Shown: positions 1-7,297 of the stretch, piece by piece
Position numbering within the stretch: the first letter of the stretch is position 1
Layout: every line of letters begins with the position of its first letter
Assembly (NCBI GenBank): GCA_937885735.1
Contig: CALABN010000198.1
Span: forward strand, 1-7,997
Length of the DNA: 7,997 nt
Direction of reading: 5' to 3'
Origin: an uncultured Bacteroidota bacterium
Lineage (GTDB): Bacteria; Bacteroidota; Bacteroidia; Bacteroidales; SZUA-534
Notes under the pieces: generated by a model
What the model saw: the letters and a program-made list of their open reading frames with translations, nothing else
What the model was told of the DNA's origin: nothing
Databases searched by the model: none
Position numbers and translations under genes: made by a program

Positions 1-427
1 CAAAAGGTCGGAGCGAGGCCCGCTTACAATCGATTACCAAGATCTCGAAATCGAGCAAATGGAAACCAATGACATTGTTGAAGTGCTGAATGCCAATACT
101 TTCCGTTGGCTTGGCCGTGCTGATTTTGTAATCAACAGCGGAGGTATAAAGATATCGCCAGAAGATGTCGAGCGCGACATTGCACGGCTTTTCCCCGAAA
201 TGCGTTTCTGCATATCGTCACGGCCCGACGCCAAATTGGGCAACAGGCTCGTTCTAGTGGCTGAAAAACTGCCAATGCAATCAGATTTACTGCTAGAGTA
301 TTTAAAGTCAAATTTGAGGCCTTATTGCGCTCCAAAGGAAACATTCACCGTCAACGCCTTGCCGTTGAATCGGAACGGCAAACTTGACAGGTTGGCGGTT
401 GGCAGGATAATAAACGGCTTGGAATAG
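1..427 (+). CDS. menE: ANL-family acyl-CoA ligase, probable o-succinylbenzoate-CoA ligase (C-terminal part)
   Basis: The gene enters from the left edge; the first complete codon is at base 2, and 141 residues plus a TAG stop are visible. The fragment is the end of an AMP-forming ligase, which adenylates a carboxylic acid and transfers it to CoA in the cytosol. Seen: a TND core motif at visible residues 22-24 (the A7 STGD-like site that binds ATP ribose), the hinge motif GRADFVINSGGIK at 38-50 (A8), and NGKLDR at 125-130 (A10), whose Lys127 should be the catalytic lysine of the mobile C-terminal domain. The pattern TNDIVE, RWLGR, INSGGIK and a short C-terminal lid resembles Bacteroidota MenE, which makes o-succinylbenzoyl-CoA in menaquinone synthesis. 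The position as last gene before a terminator fits a men operon, but the upstream genes are outside the window. The ligase family is certain; the MenE assignment is probable, and another acyl-CoA ligase is possible. Confidence 0.85.
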   Translation, partial: KRSERGPLTIDYQDLEIEQMETNDIVEVLNANTFRWLGRADFVINSGGIKISPEDVERDIARLFPEMRFCISSRPDAKLGNRLVLVAEKLPMQSDLLLEYLKSNLRPYCAPKETFTVNALPLNRNGKLDRLAVGRIINGLE

Positions 428-437
428 CAAGTGCATA

Positions 438-469
438 AAAAAAGGCCTCAAGCAATTGAGGCCTTTTTT
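438..469. terminator. bidirectional intrinsic terminator between convergent genes
   Basis: A perfect stem is formed by GGCCTCAA (444-451) and TTGAGGCC (456-463), closed by a GCAA tetraloop of the stable GNRA class. Six A residues precede the stem (438-443) and six T residues follow it (464-469), so the hairpin works as a rho-independent terminator on either strand. It lies 10 bases after the ligase stop codon and about 40 bases after the stop of the efflux operon coming from the other side, so one structure probably ends both transcripts. Confidence 0.93.
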
Positions 470-511
470 GTCTATCTGTCATTGGAAATATCCTGACTGA
501 ATCATAAATGG

Positions 512-805
512 TTACACTGTCTGCTCGACGTTCCATACAAACGCGCGCACACCGACTTCCTTGTTGCGGTTGTCGAGTTTCTTGATGTGCAGGAGCAGGT
601 CGGGAACCTTTTCGTCTTCGACTACAGTAATGATAGCCGAGTTCATTTCAGGCCACGTATGGGTGCCACGGCGAGGCTCGCCGTCAACCGACCCTTGGCC
701 TTGGACATCTTCCCAGTAAGTGAATCCTTTTATTCCCAGACGGTCGAGCATATATTCCACACGCTCTGTGTTTGCCTGATTATATACTATGAAAACTGCT
801 TTCAT
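512..805 (-). CDS. PII-like small signalling protein linked to RND efflux
   Basis: This 97-residue protein has the length and predicted beta-alpha-beta-beta-alpha-beta order of the PII/CutA-like ferredoxin fold: strand 1-8 (MKAVFIVY), helix 12-23, strand 26-33, a long loop at 34-54 that corresponds to the PII T-loop, strand 55-63 (NSAIITVV), helix 65-78 and a last strand 86-94 (VRAFVWNVE). The loop carries GSVDGEPRRGTHTWP, rich in Gly, charged residues and His. It lacks the usual GlnB T-loop tyrosine modification region, so it is not an ordinary nitrogen PII. PII-type proteins form trimers and bind nucleotides or other small effectors in the clefts between subunits. The ATG at 803-805 begins two bases after the pump stop codon (808-810), with no clear Shine-Dalgarno, so translation is probably coupled to the pump. 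A divergent PII group (PII-NG) has been described near RND cation efflux genes, and this protein may belong there. Ligand and target are unknown. Confidence 0.8.
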   Translation of the reverse strand: MKAVFIVYNQANTERVEYMLDRLGIKGFTYWEDVQGQGSVDGEPRRGTHTWPEMNSAIITVVEDEKVPDLLLHIKKLDNRNKEVGVRAFVWNVEQTV

Positions 806-807
806 TA

Positions 808-3800
808 TTAAATGTTTTTACGGTTATTTCTACTGTCGTAAACTGTCTCTTCATCCATATCAAAGAAGATGAATTGCTTGCGGATTTCCTCTTCCTTGTC
901 ACGTTCGCCGTGGCGCGACATCATTGCGTACATCACAGGAACGATAAGCAGTGTGACGAATGTTGATACCATCAAGCCACCGATAACTACTATACCCATA
1001 GGAATCCACATTTCAGAACCTTCACTTGTACTTAAGGCCATTGGCACCATACCAAGAACTGTTGTGGCAGCGGTCATAAGCACAGGGCGCAAACGTGATT
1101 GGCCTGACAGGGCTATGGCCTCGTTCAGTTCGTATCCGCGGTCGCGCATAAGGTTGATGTAGTCAACCAGCACAATACCGTTCTTTACAACGATGCCGAC
1201 CAGCATCACAACGCCAAGAGCGCCAATCATATCAAGTGTGGTGTTGGTTATCCACAATGCCAGGATGACACCAGAAATTGCGAATGGCACTGACATCATT
1301 ATGATGAACGGTTTTGTAAGAGATTCGAACTGCGATGCCATCACAATGAACACAAGCATAATGATAAGGGCAAGCAACAGTCCCATATCGCCGAATGTTT
1401 CCTGTTGGTCTTCGTAACTACCGCCAATTTTCATTGTTATGCCTTGAGGCGCCTCAATGTTCCTGTCTATCACGGCTTGAACTTCTTCAGCCAACTCGCC
1501 AAGTGACGTCTTGTATGGGGTGATCTGAACCATTACCATACGTTGACGGCTTCGGCGGTCGATTTGTGGCGGGCACCAGTACTCCTCGATGGTGGCCAGT
1601 TCCTTGAGTTTTATCTGCCTTCCTGTTGATGAAGGAATGGTCAGGTTTTCAAGGTCGGTCAGGGAGTTGCGGTTGTCCTCTTTCAGCCTGACAACAATGT
1701 CATATTCATCGCCGTCTTCCTTCAGGAAGCCACATGCCATACCGTTGACACGGTTGCGGATGTATGATGAAATTGTTGCCGATGTCAGACCGTGAATTGC
1801 AAGTTTTTCCTTGTCAACCACAACCTTGAGTTCTGCACGGTCTTCTTCACGGCTAATGGTGGCGTCGCGTGCGCCAGCCACGCTGTCGCTGACCAGTTGG
1901 CGGACTTGTTCGGCCATAAGGCTTGTCTTGTCGAAGTCGTAGCCGTAAATCTCGACATCAACGGTTTGTGCGCCAGACCCCATACCACTGCTGACTGCGC
2001 AACTGAATTTGTTTATTTCAGGGTACTGCTTCATTTCTTCACGAAGTACTTCCGAAATTTCAAATATCGAGCGTTCGCGTTGGTAACTCTTGTTGCAGAC
2101 AACAATCATTGAAATCTTGTTGTTTGTTGTCGATGAGAACAGCGTGCTTATGCCTGCGTCCTCATTGGCGCCTGCTGAAGTTGACAGCATCTTGATTTCA
2201 GGAACAAGTTCATAGAATCTTGATTCGAGTTTGCGGGCTGTCTTCAGTGTCTCTTCAATGCGTGTGCCACGTTGTAGTTCTATCTTCACTGTCACACGGC
2301 CGTTATCCGACTGTTGCATGAAGTCGGTACCGATGCATCCGAATATTGCAGGCAGGAGCGATAGCAGGAAGAATCCAGTGATGCAGGCCAATGCTGTTTT
2401 CTTGTGTGTCAAGCAGACACGCAACAGGTTGGCATACAGTGCATCAATCTTGTCAAGCAGTTTCACGACAGTGTTGTCGTACGACCATTTCTTTTCAACT
2501 GGCTTTATCTCCATCAGTTTTCCGTTCTCAACGACCATTTTCTTGCCCTTGAGCATTACCGAAGCAAGCATAGGGGTAAGTGAGATGGCCACTGTTGTTG
2601 ATGTACATACTGCTATGGTTACAATCCATCCAAGTTCCTTGAACAGGATGCCAGCCATACCGCCCAGCATTGTCAGCGGAACAAACACGGCCACAATTAC
2701 AAGCGTGGTTGCGATAACTGAAATCCAGACCTCGTTGGTTGCGTATATTGCCGCTTCGCGAGGGTTTGAACCACGGTCGATATGCTTTGTGATGTTTTCC
2801 AAAACCACAATGGCGTCATCCACAACCATACCGATGGCAATGGTGAGGGAGCAGAGCGATATGATGTTGAGCGAACTGTCGACAACCAGCAGGTATATGA
2901 AGGCTACAATCAGCGCGATTGGGATTGTCAGGCCGATGATAACTGTCGCACGCCAGCGTCCGAGGAAGAAGAGCACAACCAGCACCACAAACAGCAATGC
3001 GTACATGATTGATTCCGCAAGTGAGTAGATGGCATTCTCTATTTCCTCTGATGAGTCGTAGATGATGTCAATCTTCACGTCGGGAGGCAAGGTCTTTTGC
3101 AGTTTTTCCATCTCGTTTCGCACTTCCTCGCAAATCTGAACGGTGTTTGCGCCAGACTGCTTGGTGATCATCAGGCGGACACCTTCGCGTCCGTTGATTT
3201 TCTCGTCAAGCGAAAGGTCCTTGATGGTATCGCGGACTGTGGCAATGTCGCGGACGAATATCTGTTTGCCTGATGCCGTCGTTGTCACCACGATGTCGTT
3301 GATTTCGGCACTTTCGGCATACTCGCTTCGTACTTGCAATGCGTATTGCTCTTTCTCCATTTTCACGTTGCCTGACGACATGTTCAGGTTGTTTGAACTG
3401 ATGGCTTGGCCAACAAGTTCCAACGGAATGCCGTAAGCATCGAGTTTCTCTTGGTCAATGTCGACATAAACGTAGCGCGAAGGTTCACCTGACATTGTGA
3501 TGTTGCCTATGCCGTCAACGTGGTTCAGTTGCGGTATCATTTCGTCATCAACAATCTTCTCAAGTCCTGAGTAGCTTTCGTTTGCCGTGATAGCATACTG
3601 CATAATAGGCATTGCGCTTGAACTGAATTTGAAGATGAATGGTGTGGCGCACCCAGTAGGCAGGTTGTCCTTCACCATGTCAATGTAGGAGCGGACATCG
3701 TTCACTATGTTGTCGATGTTAAGGCCCCATTCAAATTCCAAGGTTACAACTGAAATGTTATCTTTCGATATTGAGTTCATTTCCTTCAGACCATCGACAG

Positions 3801-4017
3801 AGTTCAGGGTGTTTTCCATCACCTTTGACACGTTGGTCTCGATTTCACTTGCGTTGGCGCCTGCATACGTGGTCATTACCATTACGTACGGAGGGTCCAT
3901 TTCAGGGAATTGGTCGATTGGCAACTGCTTCAGTGAGAAGAGTCCAATCACCATTACAGCAACAAATATCAATGCTGTTGTAACAGGTTTGTTAATCGCT
4001 GTCTTATATATAGCCAT
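808..4017 (-). CDS. RND-family efflux pump, inner-membrane subunit (AcrB/HAE1-like)
   Basis: At 1069 residues it is full length for an RND pump (AcrB has 1049). Predicted order: TM1 (10-30), first porter/docking loop (31-337), TM2-TM6 (about 338-490), cytoplasmic linker (491-538), TM7 (539-562), second periplasmic loop (563-877), TM8-TM12 (878-1032), and a charged cytoplasmic tail (1033-1069). The TM4 motif GMVVDDAIVVLENI holds Asp400-Asp401, matching AcrB Asp407-Asp408. TM10 GIVVKNGIVLVDY holds Lys945 (AcrB Lys940), and RLRPVLMT holds Arg977 (AcrB Arg971). This proton relay is intact and typical of pumps for drugs, bile salts and other amphiphiles; metal pumps of the CusA/CzcA type differ at these sites. 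It should form a trimer that takes substrate from the periplasm or outer leaflet and pushes it through the adaptor and TolC-like channel encoded upstream. The start follows the adaptor stop by 35 bases and has a weak AAAAGAGA upstream. The substrate cannot be read from sequence. Confidence 0.97.
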   Translation of the reverse strand: MAIYKTAINKPVTTALIFVAVMVIGLFSLKQLPIDQFPEMDPPYVMVMTTYAGANASEIETNVSKVMENTLNSVDGLKEMNSISKDNISVVTLEFEWGLNIDNIVNDVRSYIDMVKDNLPTGCATPFIFKFSSSAMPIMQYAITANESYSGLEKIVDDEMIPQLNHVDGIGNITMSGEPSRYVYVDIDQEKLDAYGIPLELVGQAISSNNLNMSSGNVKMEKEQYALQVRSEYAESAEINDIVVTTTASGKQIFVRDIATVRDTIKDLSLDEKINGREGVRLMITKQSGANTVQICEEVRNEMEKLQKTLPPDVKIDIIYDSSEEIENAIYSLAESIMYALLFVVLVVLFFLGRWRATVIIGLTIPIALIVAFIYLLVVDSSLNIISLCSLTIAIGMVVDDAIVVLENITKHIDRGSNPREAAIYATNEVWISVIATTLVIVAVFVPLTMLGGMAGILFKELGWIVTIAVCTSTTVAISLTPMLASVMLKGKKMVVENGKLMEIKPVEKKWSYDNTVVKLLDKIDALYANLLRVCLTHKKTALACITGFFLLSLLPAIFGCIGTDFMQQSDNGRVTVKIELQRGTRIEETLKTARKLESRFYELVPEIKMLSTSAGANEDAGISTLFSSTTNNKISMIVVCNKSYQRERSIFEISEVLREEMKQYPEINKFSCAVSSGMGSGAQTVDVEIYGYDFDKTSLMAEQVRQLVSDSVAGARDATISREEDRAELKVVVDKEKLAIHGLTSATISSYIRNRVNGMACGFLKEDGDEYDIVVRLKEDNRNSLTDLENLTIPSSTGRQIKLKELATIEEYWCPPQIDRRSRQRMVMVQITPYKTSLGELAEEVQAVIDRNIEAPQGITMKIGGSYEDQQETFGDMGLLLALIIMLVFIVMASQFESLTKPFIIMMSVPFAISGVILALWITNTTLDMIGALGVVMLVGIVVKNGIVLVDYINLMRDRGYELNEAIALSGQSRLRPVLMTAATTVLGMVPMALSTSEGSEMWIPMGIVVIGGLMVSTFVTLLIVPVMYAMMSRHGERDKEEEIRKQFIFFDMDEETVYDSRNNRKNI

Positions 4018-4052
4018 TGCTAGTCTCTTTTATTACATTGATTCACTGTTAC

Positions 4053-5069
4053 TTATTTTACAATGTCAAGTTGTACGCCGTCAATCAGGTGACCTTGGCC
4101 TACAACCACCAATTCATCGTTTTCCTTAATCTTGTCGGAAATGATTTCGATTTTGTCGTCAAAGCGTTGGCCCATCTTTACATCAATGCGTTTCGCAAAT
4201 CCGTTGTTATTGATGAAGATGTAGCGGTCGTTTGAGCCGATGGTCTTGAGCACTGTCTGGTAAGGCACGATTATTACGCTCTGTCTGTTAAGTGGCATTG
4301 TGGTGCGCACGAACATGCCTGGACGCAGCTTGTCGCTTTTGTTGTTGATCTTGATTTTAGTCTGGAATGTGTGGCTTGCGGCATCGATGGTAGGGTGTAC
4401 AATCTCTACTACGGCCTTGAATTCTTCGTCAGGATAGATTTCCGACTTGAGTGTCAGTTCCATGCCTGGCTTTACGTGCGGGAAGTATGATTCTGGTATG
4501 TTTATGTATGCCTTAAGCACATTTATCTGTGTCAAAGTCAGTATGGCGCCGCCACCGTAAAGTTCGCCGTCTTCATAGTTCTTTGCAGATATGCTTCCTG
4601 CGAATTTTGCTTTCACGTATGTGTTTTGTTGCAGGAAGTCTAGGTTCTGCTTTGCTTGCTCGTAGCCAACTTTGGTCTGGTCGTATGCTTGTTGCGACAC
4701 GTTTCCGCTCTCTTTGAGGGCGTCCATGCGTTGCATTTCAACAGTCAGGTTGTCAAATGTGATTTTTGCAGTCTTGTATTGAGTCTGGTCAAGGCGTACA
4801 AGGTCTTGGCCCTGGCTTACCTTGCTGCCGACTTCGACAAATATGTGCTCGATTGTTCCTGTCAATGACGGAGCGATGTTCATTGTCTCGTAGCCTTCGA
4901 GAGTTGCTGACACTTCATATACGCGGTCAACTTCCGTCTTTTGCAGTTTTGCTACTTTTACTTTTTCGATGCGGGTAGTCTCTTCTTTTTTCGACTCTTC
5001 TTTGCAGCTATATGTAGCGAATGCTACGCATGCAATAACCGCGAAACTGATTAACTTTTTCATTTCCAT
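4053..5069 (-). CDS. RND efflux periplasmic adaptor (membrane-fusion protein), lipoprotein
   Basis: This 338-residue protein belongs to the HlyD/AcrA adaptor family. A basic start and hydrophobic stretch lead to the lipobox TYSC, so the mature protein should begin at lipid-modified Cys22 and sit on the periplasmic face of the inner membrane. Domains: first half of the lipoyl-like domain (about 62-94, with the typical GSKVSQGQDLVRLD), a short helical hairpin (95-147), second lipoyl half (150-180), beta-barrel (183-258, ending with the conserved LRPGMFVRTTMPL) and membrane-proximal domain (263-338). The hairpin is shorter than that of AcrA. The adaptor bridges the pump (next gene) and the outer-membrane channel (previous gene). 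A second ATG two codons in (5061-5063) is an equally good start, since MKKLISF is a normal signal-peptide beginning. It starts 23 bases after the channel gene with no visible Shine-Dalgarno. Confidence 0.96.
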   Translation of the reverse strand: MEMKKLISFAVIACVAFATYSCKEESKKEETTRIEKVKVAKLQKTEVDRVYEVSATLEGYETMNIAPSLTGTIEHIFVEVGSKVSQGQDLVRLDQTQYKTAKITFDNLTVEMQRMDALKESGNVSQQAYDQTKVGYEQAKQNLDFLQQNTYVKAKFAGSISAKNYEDGELYGGGAILTLTQINVLKAYINIPESYFPHVKPGMELTLKSEIYPDEEFKAVVEIVHPTIDAASHTFQTKIKINNKSDKLRPGMFVRTTMPLNRQSVIIVPYQTVLKTIGSNDRYIFINNNGFAKRIDVKMGQRFDDKIEIISDKIKENDELVVVGQGHLIDGVQLDIVK

Positions 5070-5092
5070 TGATGTGATTTGTTTATCTGATG

Positions 5093-6604
5093 TTATTTGT
5101 TGTCGTTGTTGAGTAACTTCTCAAGTTCAATCTGCGCTGTTACAAGTTCCATAAGAGCCTGTACGTAGCTGCTTTGAGCCGAAATGAGGTTTGTGCCCGC
5201 ATTGGTGACTTCAAGGCTTGATGCCACGCCTTGTGAGAATTTCTCTGTTGTCTTGTCAAACACGCGTTGCGTAACTTCCGTGTTTTGGCGTTGAGCCTCA
5301 TAGCTTTCGAATGCCGATGCCAGGTTGTATCTCAATTGGTTGTGCTGTACTAGAAGTGCATCACGTGTGTTGTCCATGTTGTTTTGTTGTTCTTGTCTGT
5401 TGATTTTAGCCTCTTTGAGGGCATTCCATTTGTTGCCGCTTGAGAAGATTGGAATTGATACCGTTGCACCAATCATGTTTGGCGGTGTCAAACTGAAGCC
5501 TTTATCGCCAATGTATTTTACAACAGAGTGTTGATAGTAAGCACTTACTGTCAATGCATGATTCCATTTTGCAAGGTCAACTTGTTTGTCGCTTAATTCG
5601 AGATTTTGCTTCAGTAACTGGTAATCGTAGTTGTTTTCCAAAATAAAGTCGTCGGTAAGTAAGCGCATTGCCATTTCGACATTTAATAGTTCGTCAATTG
5701 TCTGCGACAACTCAATTTTTGTGTTTACGTCAACGCCTAATTGTAAGCGCATTGCATTGTAAACCATTTCAAGTGAGCGTTTTGTCGAATTAATGCTTGT
5801 TTCCATTGAAAGAACCTGCACGTTGAGTTTGTCAGCATCTATTTGTTCTGATACACCGACATTTACTGCACTTTGTGTTGATTCCAGCAGTGTTTTCATA
5901 TTTTCAAGATTCTTGTCCAACAAATCCATGGTTTGTTCCATAACCAAGGCAGAATAGTATAGACTCATCACTTGATTGCGTATGTCTTGTTCCGATTTTT
6001 TTTCGGAAATCTCTGTCATTTCAAGAGCTATTTTGCTAATCTGAATGGCGATTATTTGTGCACCGCTTAATGCAATTGCTGCTTGTACGCCAAATGTGGC
6101 GGTTGTTGGCATTGTCATTCCGCCAGCACCTTCACTTGCTTCTTGTGAGGCGGCATTCATTGCGGCAAGTGCATTGGCAAAGTTTGTATTGCCGTCTTGT
6201 GCTAGTGCGGAAAATAGTGGTCCAAAAGAATCCATCACATTACCGCCTGCACTGAAACTCATTTTGTATCCACAATAATTGGAGTACCCTATTGAGCCAG
6301 TGACTTGTGGCAAAACAGTTGATATTGCTTCCCATCGTGCGGCTTCCGCCTTCTTTACGTCGAGTGACGCGTTCTGCATTGTGAAGTTGTGCTCAACGGC
6401 ATAGTCTTGTGCCTCTTTGAGCGATAGTGTCAATGTGCCTGATGCTGTGTCAGCCTTGACAGTTTCGGGTGTGGCTGTGTCAGCCTTCGCCAATGATGCT
6501 GTGGCTGTGTCTTGTGCTACGTTTAGTGAGTCAGCTGGCTCTTGTGCAAAAGCCGCTTTCCCTAAAAGCGTTGCCAAAACAATGATTGTTAGTTTGCTTT
6601 TCAT
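5093..6604 (-). CDS. TolC-family outer-membrane efflux channel (OMF)
   Basis: This 503-residue protein starts with a signal peptide (1-20, ending KAAFA before Gln21), so it is exported; there is no lipobox. Residues 21-56 form a polar Ala/Thr/Asp linker with a 10-residue repeat. Two outer-membrane-efflux repeats follow, about 57-295 and 325-500, with the landmarks VLPQVTGS (97-104), VSIPIFSSG (382-390) and a long C-terminal heptad-like helix around LEVTNAGTNLISAQSSY and LVTAQIELEKLLN. It should form a trimeric barrel and periplasmic tunnel that completes the pump-adaptor-channel conduit. Between the first beta strand and the strand near 170 lies a long Gly/Ala/Met/Ser-rich segment (about 110-169), larger than the usual surface loop. 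The gene begins 21 bases after the tetR stop, too little space for a normal independent promoter, so it is probably co-transcribed. Middle codons look more AT-rich than in the pump gene. Confidence 0.95.
   Translation of the reverse strand: MKSKLTIIVLATLLGKAAFAQEPADSLNVAQDTATASLAKADTATPETVKADTASGTLTLSLKEAQDYAVEHNFTMQNASLDVKKAEAARWEAISTVLPQVTGSIGYSNYCGYKMSFSAGGNVMDSFGPLFSALAQDGNTNFANALAAMNAASQEASEGAGGMTMPTTATFGVQAAIALSGAQIIAIQISKIALEMTEISEKKSEQDIRNQVMSLYYSALVMEQTMDLLDKNLENMKTLLESTQSAVNVGVSEQIDADKLNVQVLSMETSINSTKRSLEMVYNAMRLQLGVDVNTKIELSQTIDELLNVEMAMRLLTDDFILENNYDYQLLKQNLELSDKQVDLAKWNHALTVSAYYQHSVVKYIGDKGFSLTPPNMIGATVSIPIFSSGNKWNALKEAKINRQEQQNNMDNTRDALLVQHNQLRYNLASAFESYEAQRQNTEVTQRVFDKTTEKFSQGVASSLEVTNAGTNLISAQSSYVQALMELVTAQIELEKLLNNDNK
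6437..6520 (-). repeat. degenerate 30-bp tandem repeat in the OMF linker
   Basis: The block GCTGTGTCAGCCTT occurs at 6444-6457 and again at 6474-6487, and GTGGCTGTGTC at 6471-6481 recurs at 6501-6511, so there are three units with a 30-base period. In the protein this gives Asp-Thr-Ala-Thr/Ser at residues 32, 42 and 52, a 10-residue repeat in the linker between signal peptide and first OMF repeat. The exact multiple of three keeps the frame if copies are gained or lost. Confidence 0.75.
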
Positions 6605-6625
6605 CTTACATATATTAATTAGTGT

Positions 6626-7240
6626 TTAAATATTCTCGTTGCTTATGCGTCTCTCAATGTCTTCCATTGCCTTTATGCCTTTGGCCGTACTTATGCCCCT
6701 GAAAAACGACAGATACACGGTCTTTATTACTTCCTTGTGGTCGAGCTTTCGCTCGTTCATCAGTTTTATCGAGAAATCGAAATATTCTTCAATCATCAGG
6801 CAGGCTATCTCTATGTTCAGTTTGCTGAAGAAATACCCGTTGTTGATGCCGTTGTTGAATATCGCCTCAAGAAGCATCCTGTTTTTTGCCTGGCTTTTGG
6901 CCTTTATGTTTTCAAGTATGGGGGCATAGTACTTGTGCAGGTCTTCAAACAATATAGGGTTGATGTCTTTTGTCTCATTGTGCCTTATCACGGCAAACTC
7001 AAACATTACCTCATATATGTTTGGAGTGCTTTCAAGCACTTTTTCCTTCCTTTCAACATCATCGGTTATAATCTTGAGCAGACACGATTCAATCAGAGTG
7101 TCCTTGTCCTCAAAGTTCTCGTATATCGTACGCTTCGACATACCTAACGACTTCGCGATTTCATCCATTGTTACACTTTTGAAACCTTTATTTCTGAACA
7201 AGTCTTCTGCGCGTTCAAGTATGCGTTCCCTTGAGTCCAT
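6626..7240 (-). CDS. TetR-family transcriptional regulator of the efflux operon
   Basis: From the ATG at 7238-7240 this is 204 residues, the usual TetR size. The N-terminal DNA-binding domain spans about 1-50: helix 1 (RERILERAEDLFRNKG) and a helix-turn-helix at 24-43 (TMDEIAKSLGMSKRTIYENF), with the family signature continuing as EDKDTLI. The remaining 150 residues are helical and diverge, as expected for the ligand-binding and dimer domain. An ATG at 7294 would add 18 residues, but it lies inside the candidate operator and upstream of the probable transcription start, and MDSRERIL is a typical TetR beginning, so the shorter form is preferred. It is the first gene of the efflux unit, with only 21 bases to the OMF start. 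It therefore probably represses itself and the pump genes and releases DNA when a pump substrate binds. Acting as repressor is inference from the family; the inducer is unknown. Confidence 0.95.
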   Translation of the reverse strand: MDSRERILERAEDLFRNKGFKSVTMDEIAKSLGMSKRTIYENFEDKDTLIESCLLKIITDDVERKEKVLESTPNIYEVMFEFAVIRHNETKDINPILFEDLHKYYAPILENIKAKSQAKNRMLLEAIFNNGINNGYFFSKLNIEIACLMIEEYFDFSIKLMNERKLDHKEVIKTVYLSFFRGISTAKGIKAMEDIERRISNENI

Positions 7241-7267
7241 TATCTGCTCATTTTTTTTATTAAGCCG

Positions 7268-7297
7268 CAAAAGTAGAAAACTTTTACATGTCAAAAA
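7268..7297 (-). promoter_or_regulatory. probable Bacteroidota-type promoter of the tetR-efflux operon
   Basis: On the minus strand TACTTTTG (7275 to 7268) matches the Bacteroidota -7 consensus TAnnTTTG. TTTTTG (7297 to 7292) can serve as the -33 element, although the 16-base spacer is shorter than the usual 19-21. Transcription would begin near 7260, leaving a leader of about 20 bases before the tetR ATG. No other convincing promoter is seen within the five-gene unit, where intergenic gaps are 2-35 bases. Confidence 0.6.

Noticed and set aside
2231..3028. A 265-codon open frame on the + strand antisense to the pump gene
   Set aside because: It lies wholly inside a clear, full-length RND gene, its Ser/Thr/Ile-rich translation matches no known fold, and it mirrors the codon bias of the opposite strand.
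3707..4129. A 140-codon + strand open frame spanning the pump start and adaptor end
   Set aside because: It is antisense to two well-supported genes and their junction, and its translation has no recognisable domain.
6737..7147. A 136-codon + strand open frame opposite tetR
   Set aside because: It is a shadow of the TetR coding sequence; the minus strand has a textbook helix-turn-helix and family length.
7241..7294. An 18-residue N-terminal extension of the TetR protein from an ATG at 7294
   Set aside because: It would begin inside the palindrome and upstream of the likely transcription start, and the extra residues do not fit the usual TetR N-terminus.
7289..7294. TTGACA on the minus strand as a classical sigma70 -35 box
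   Set aside because: There is no -10 box at about 17 bases; the position belongs to the inverted repeat, and the Bacteroidota-type -7 element fits better.
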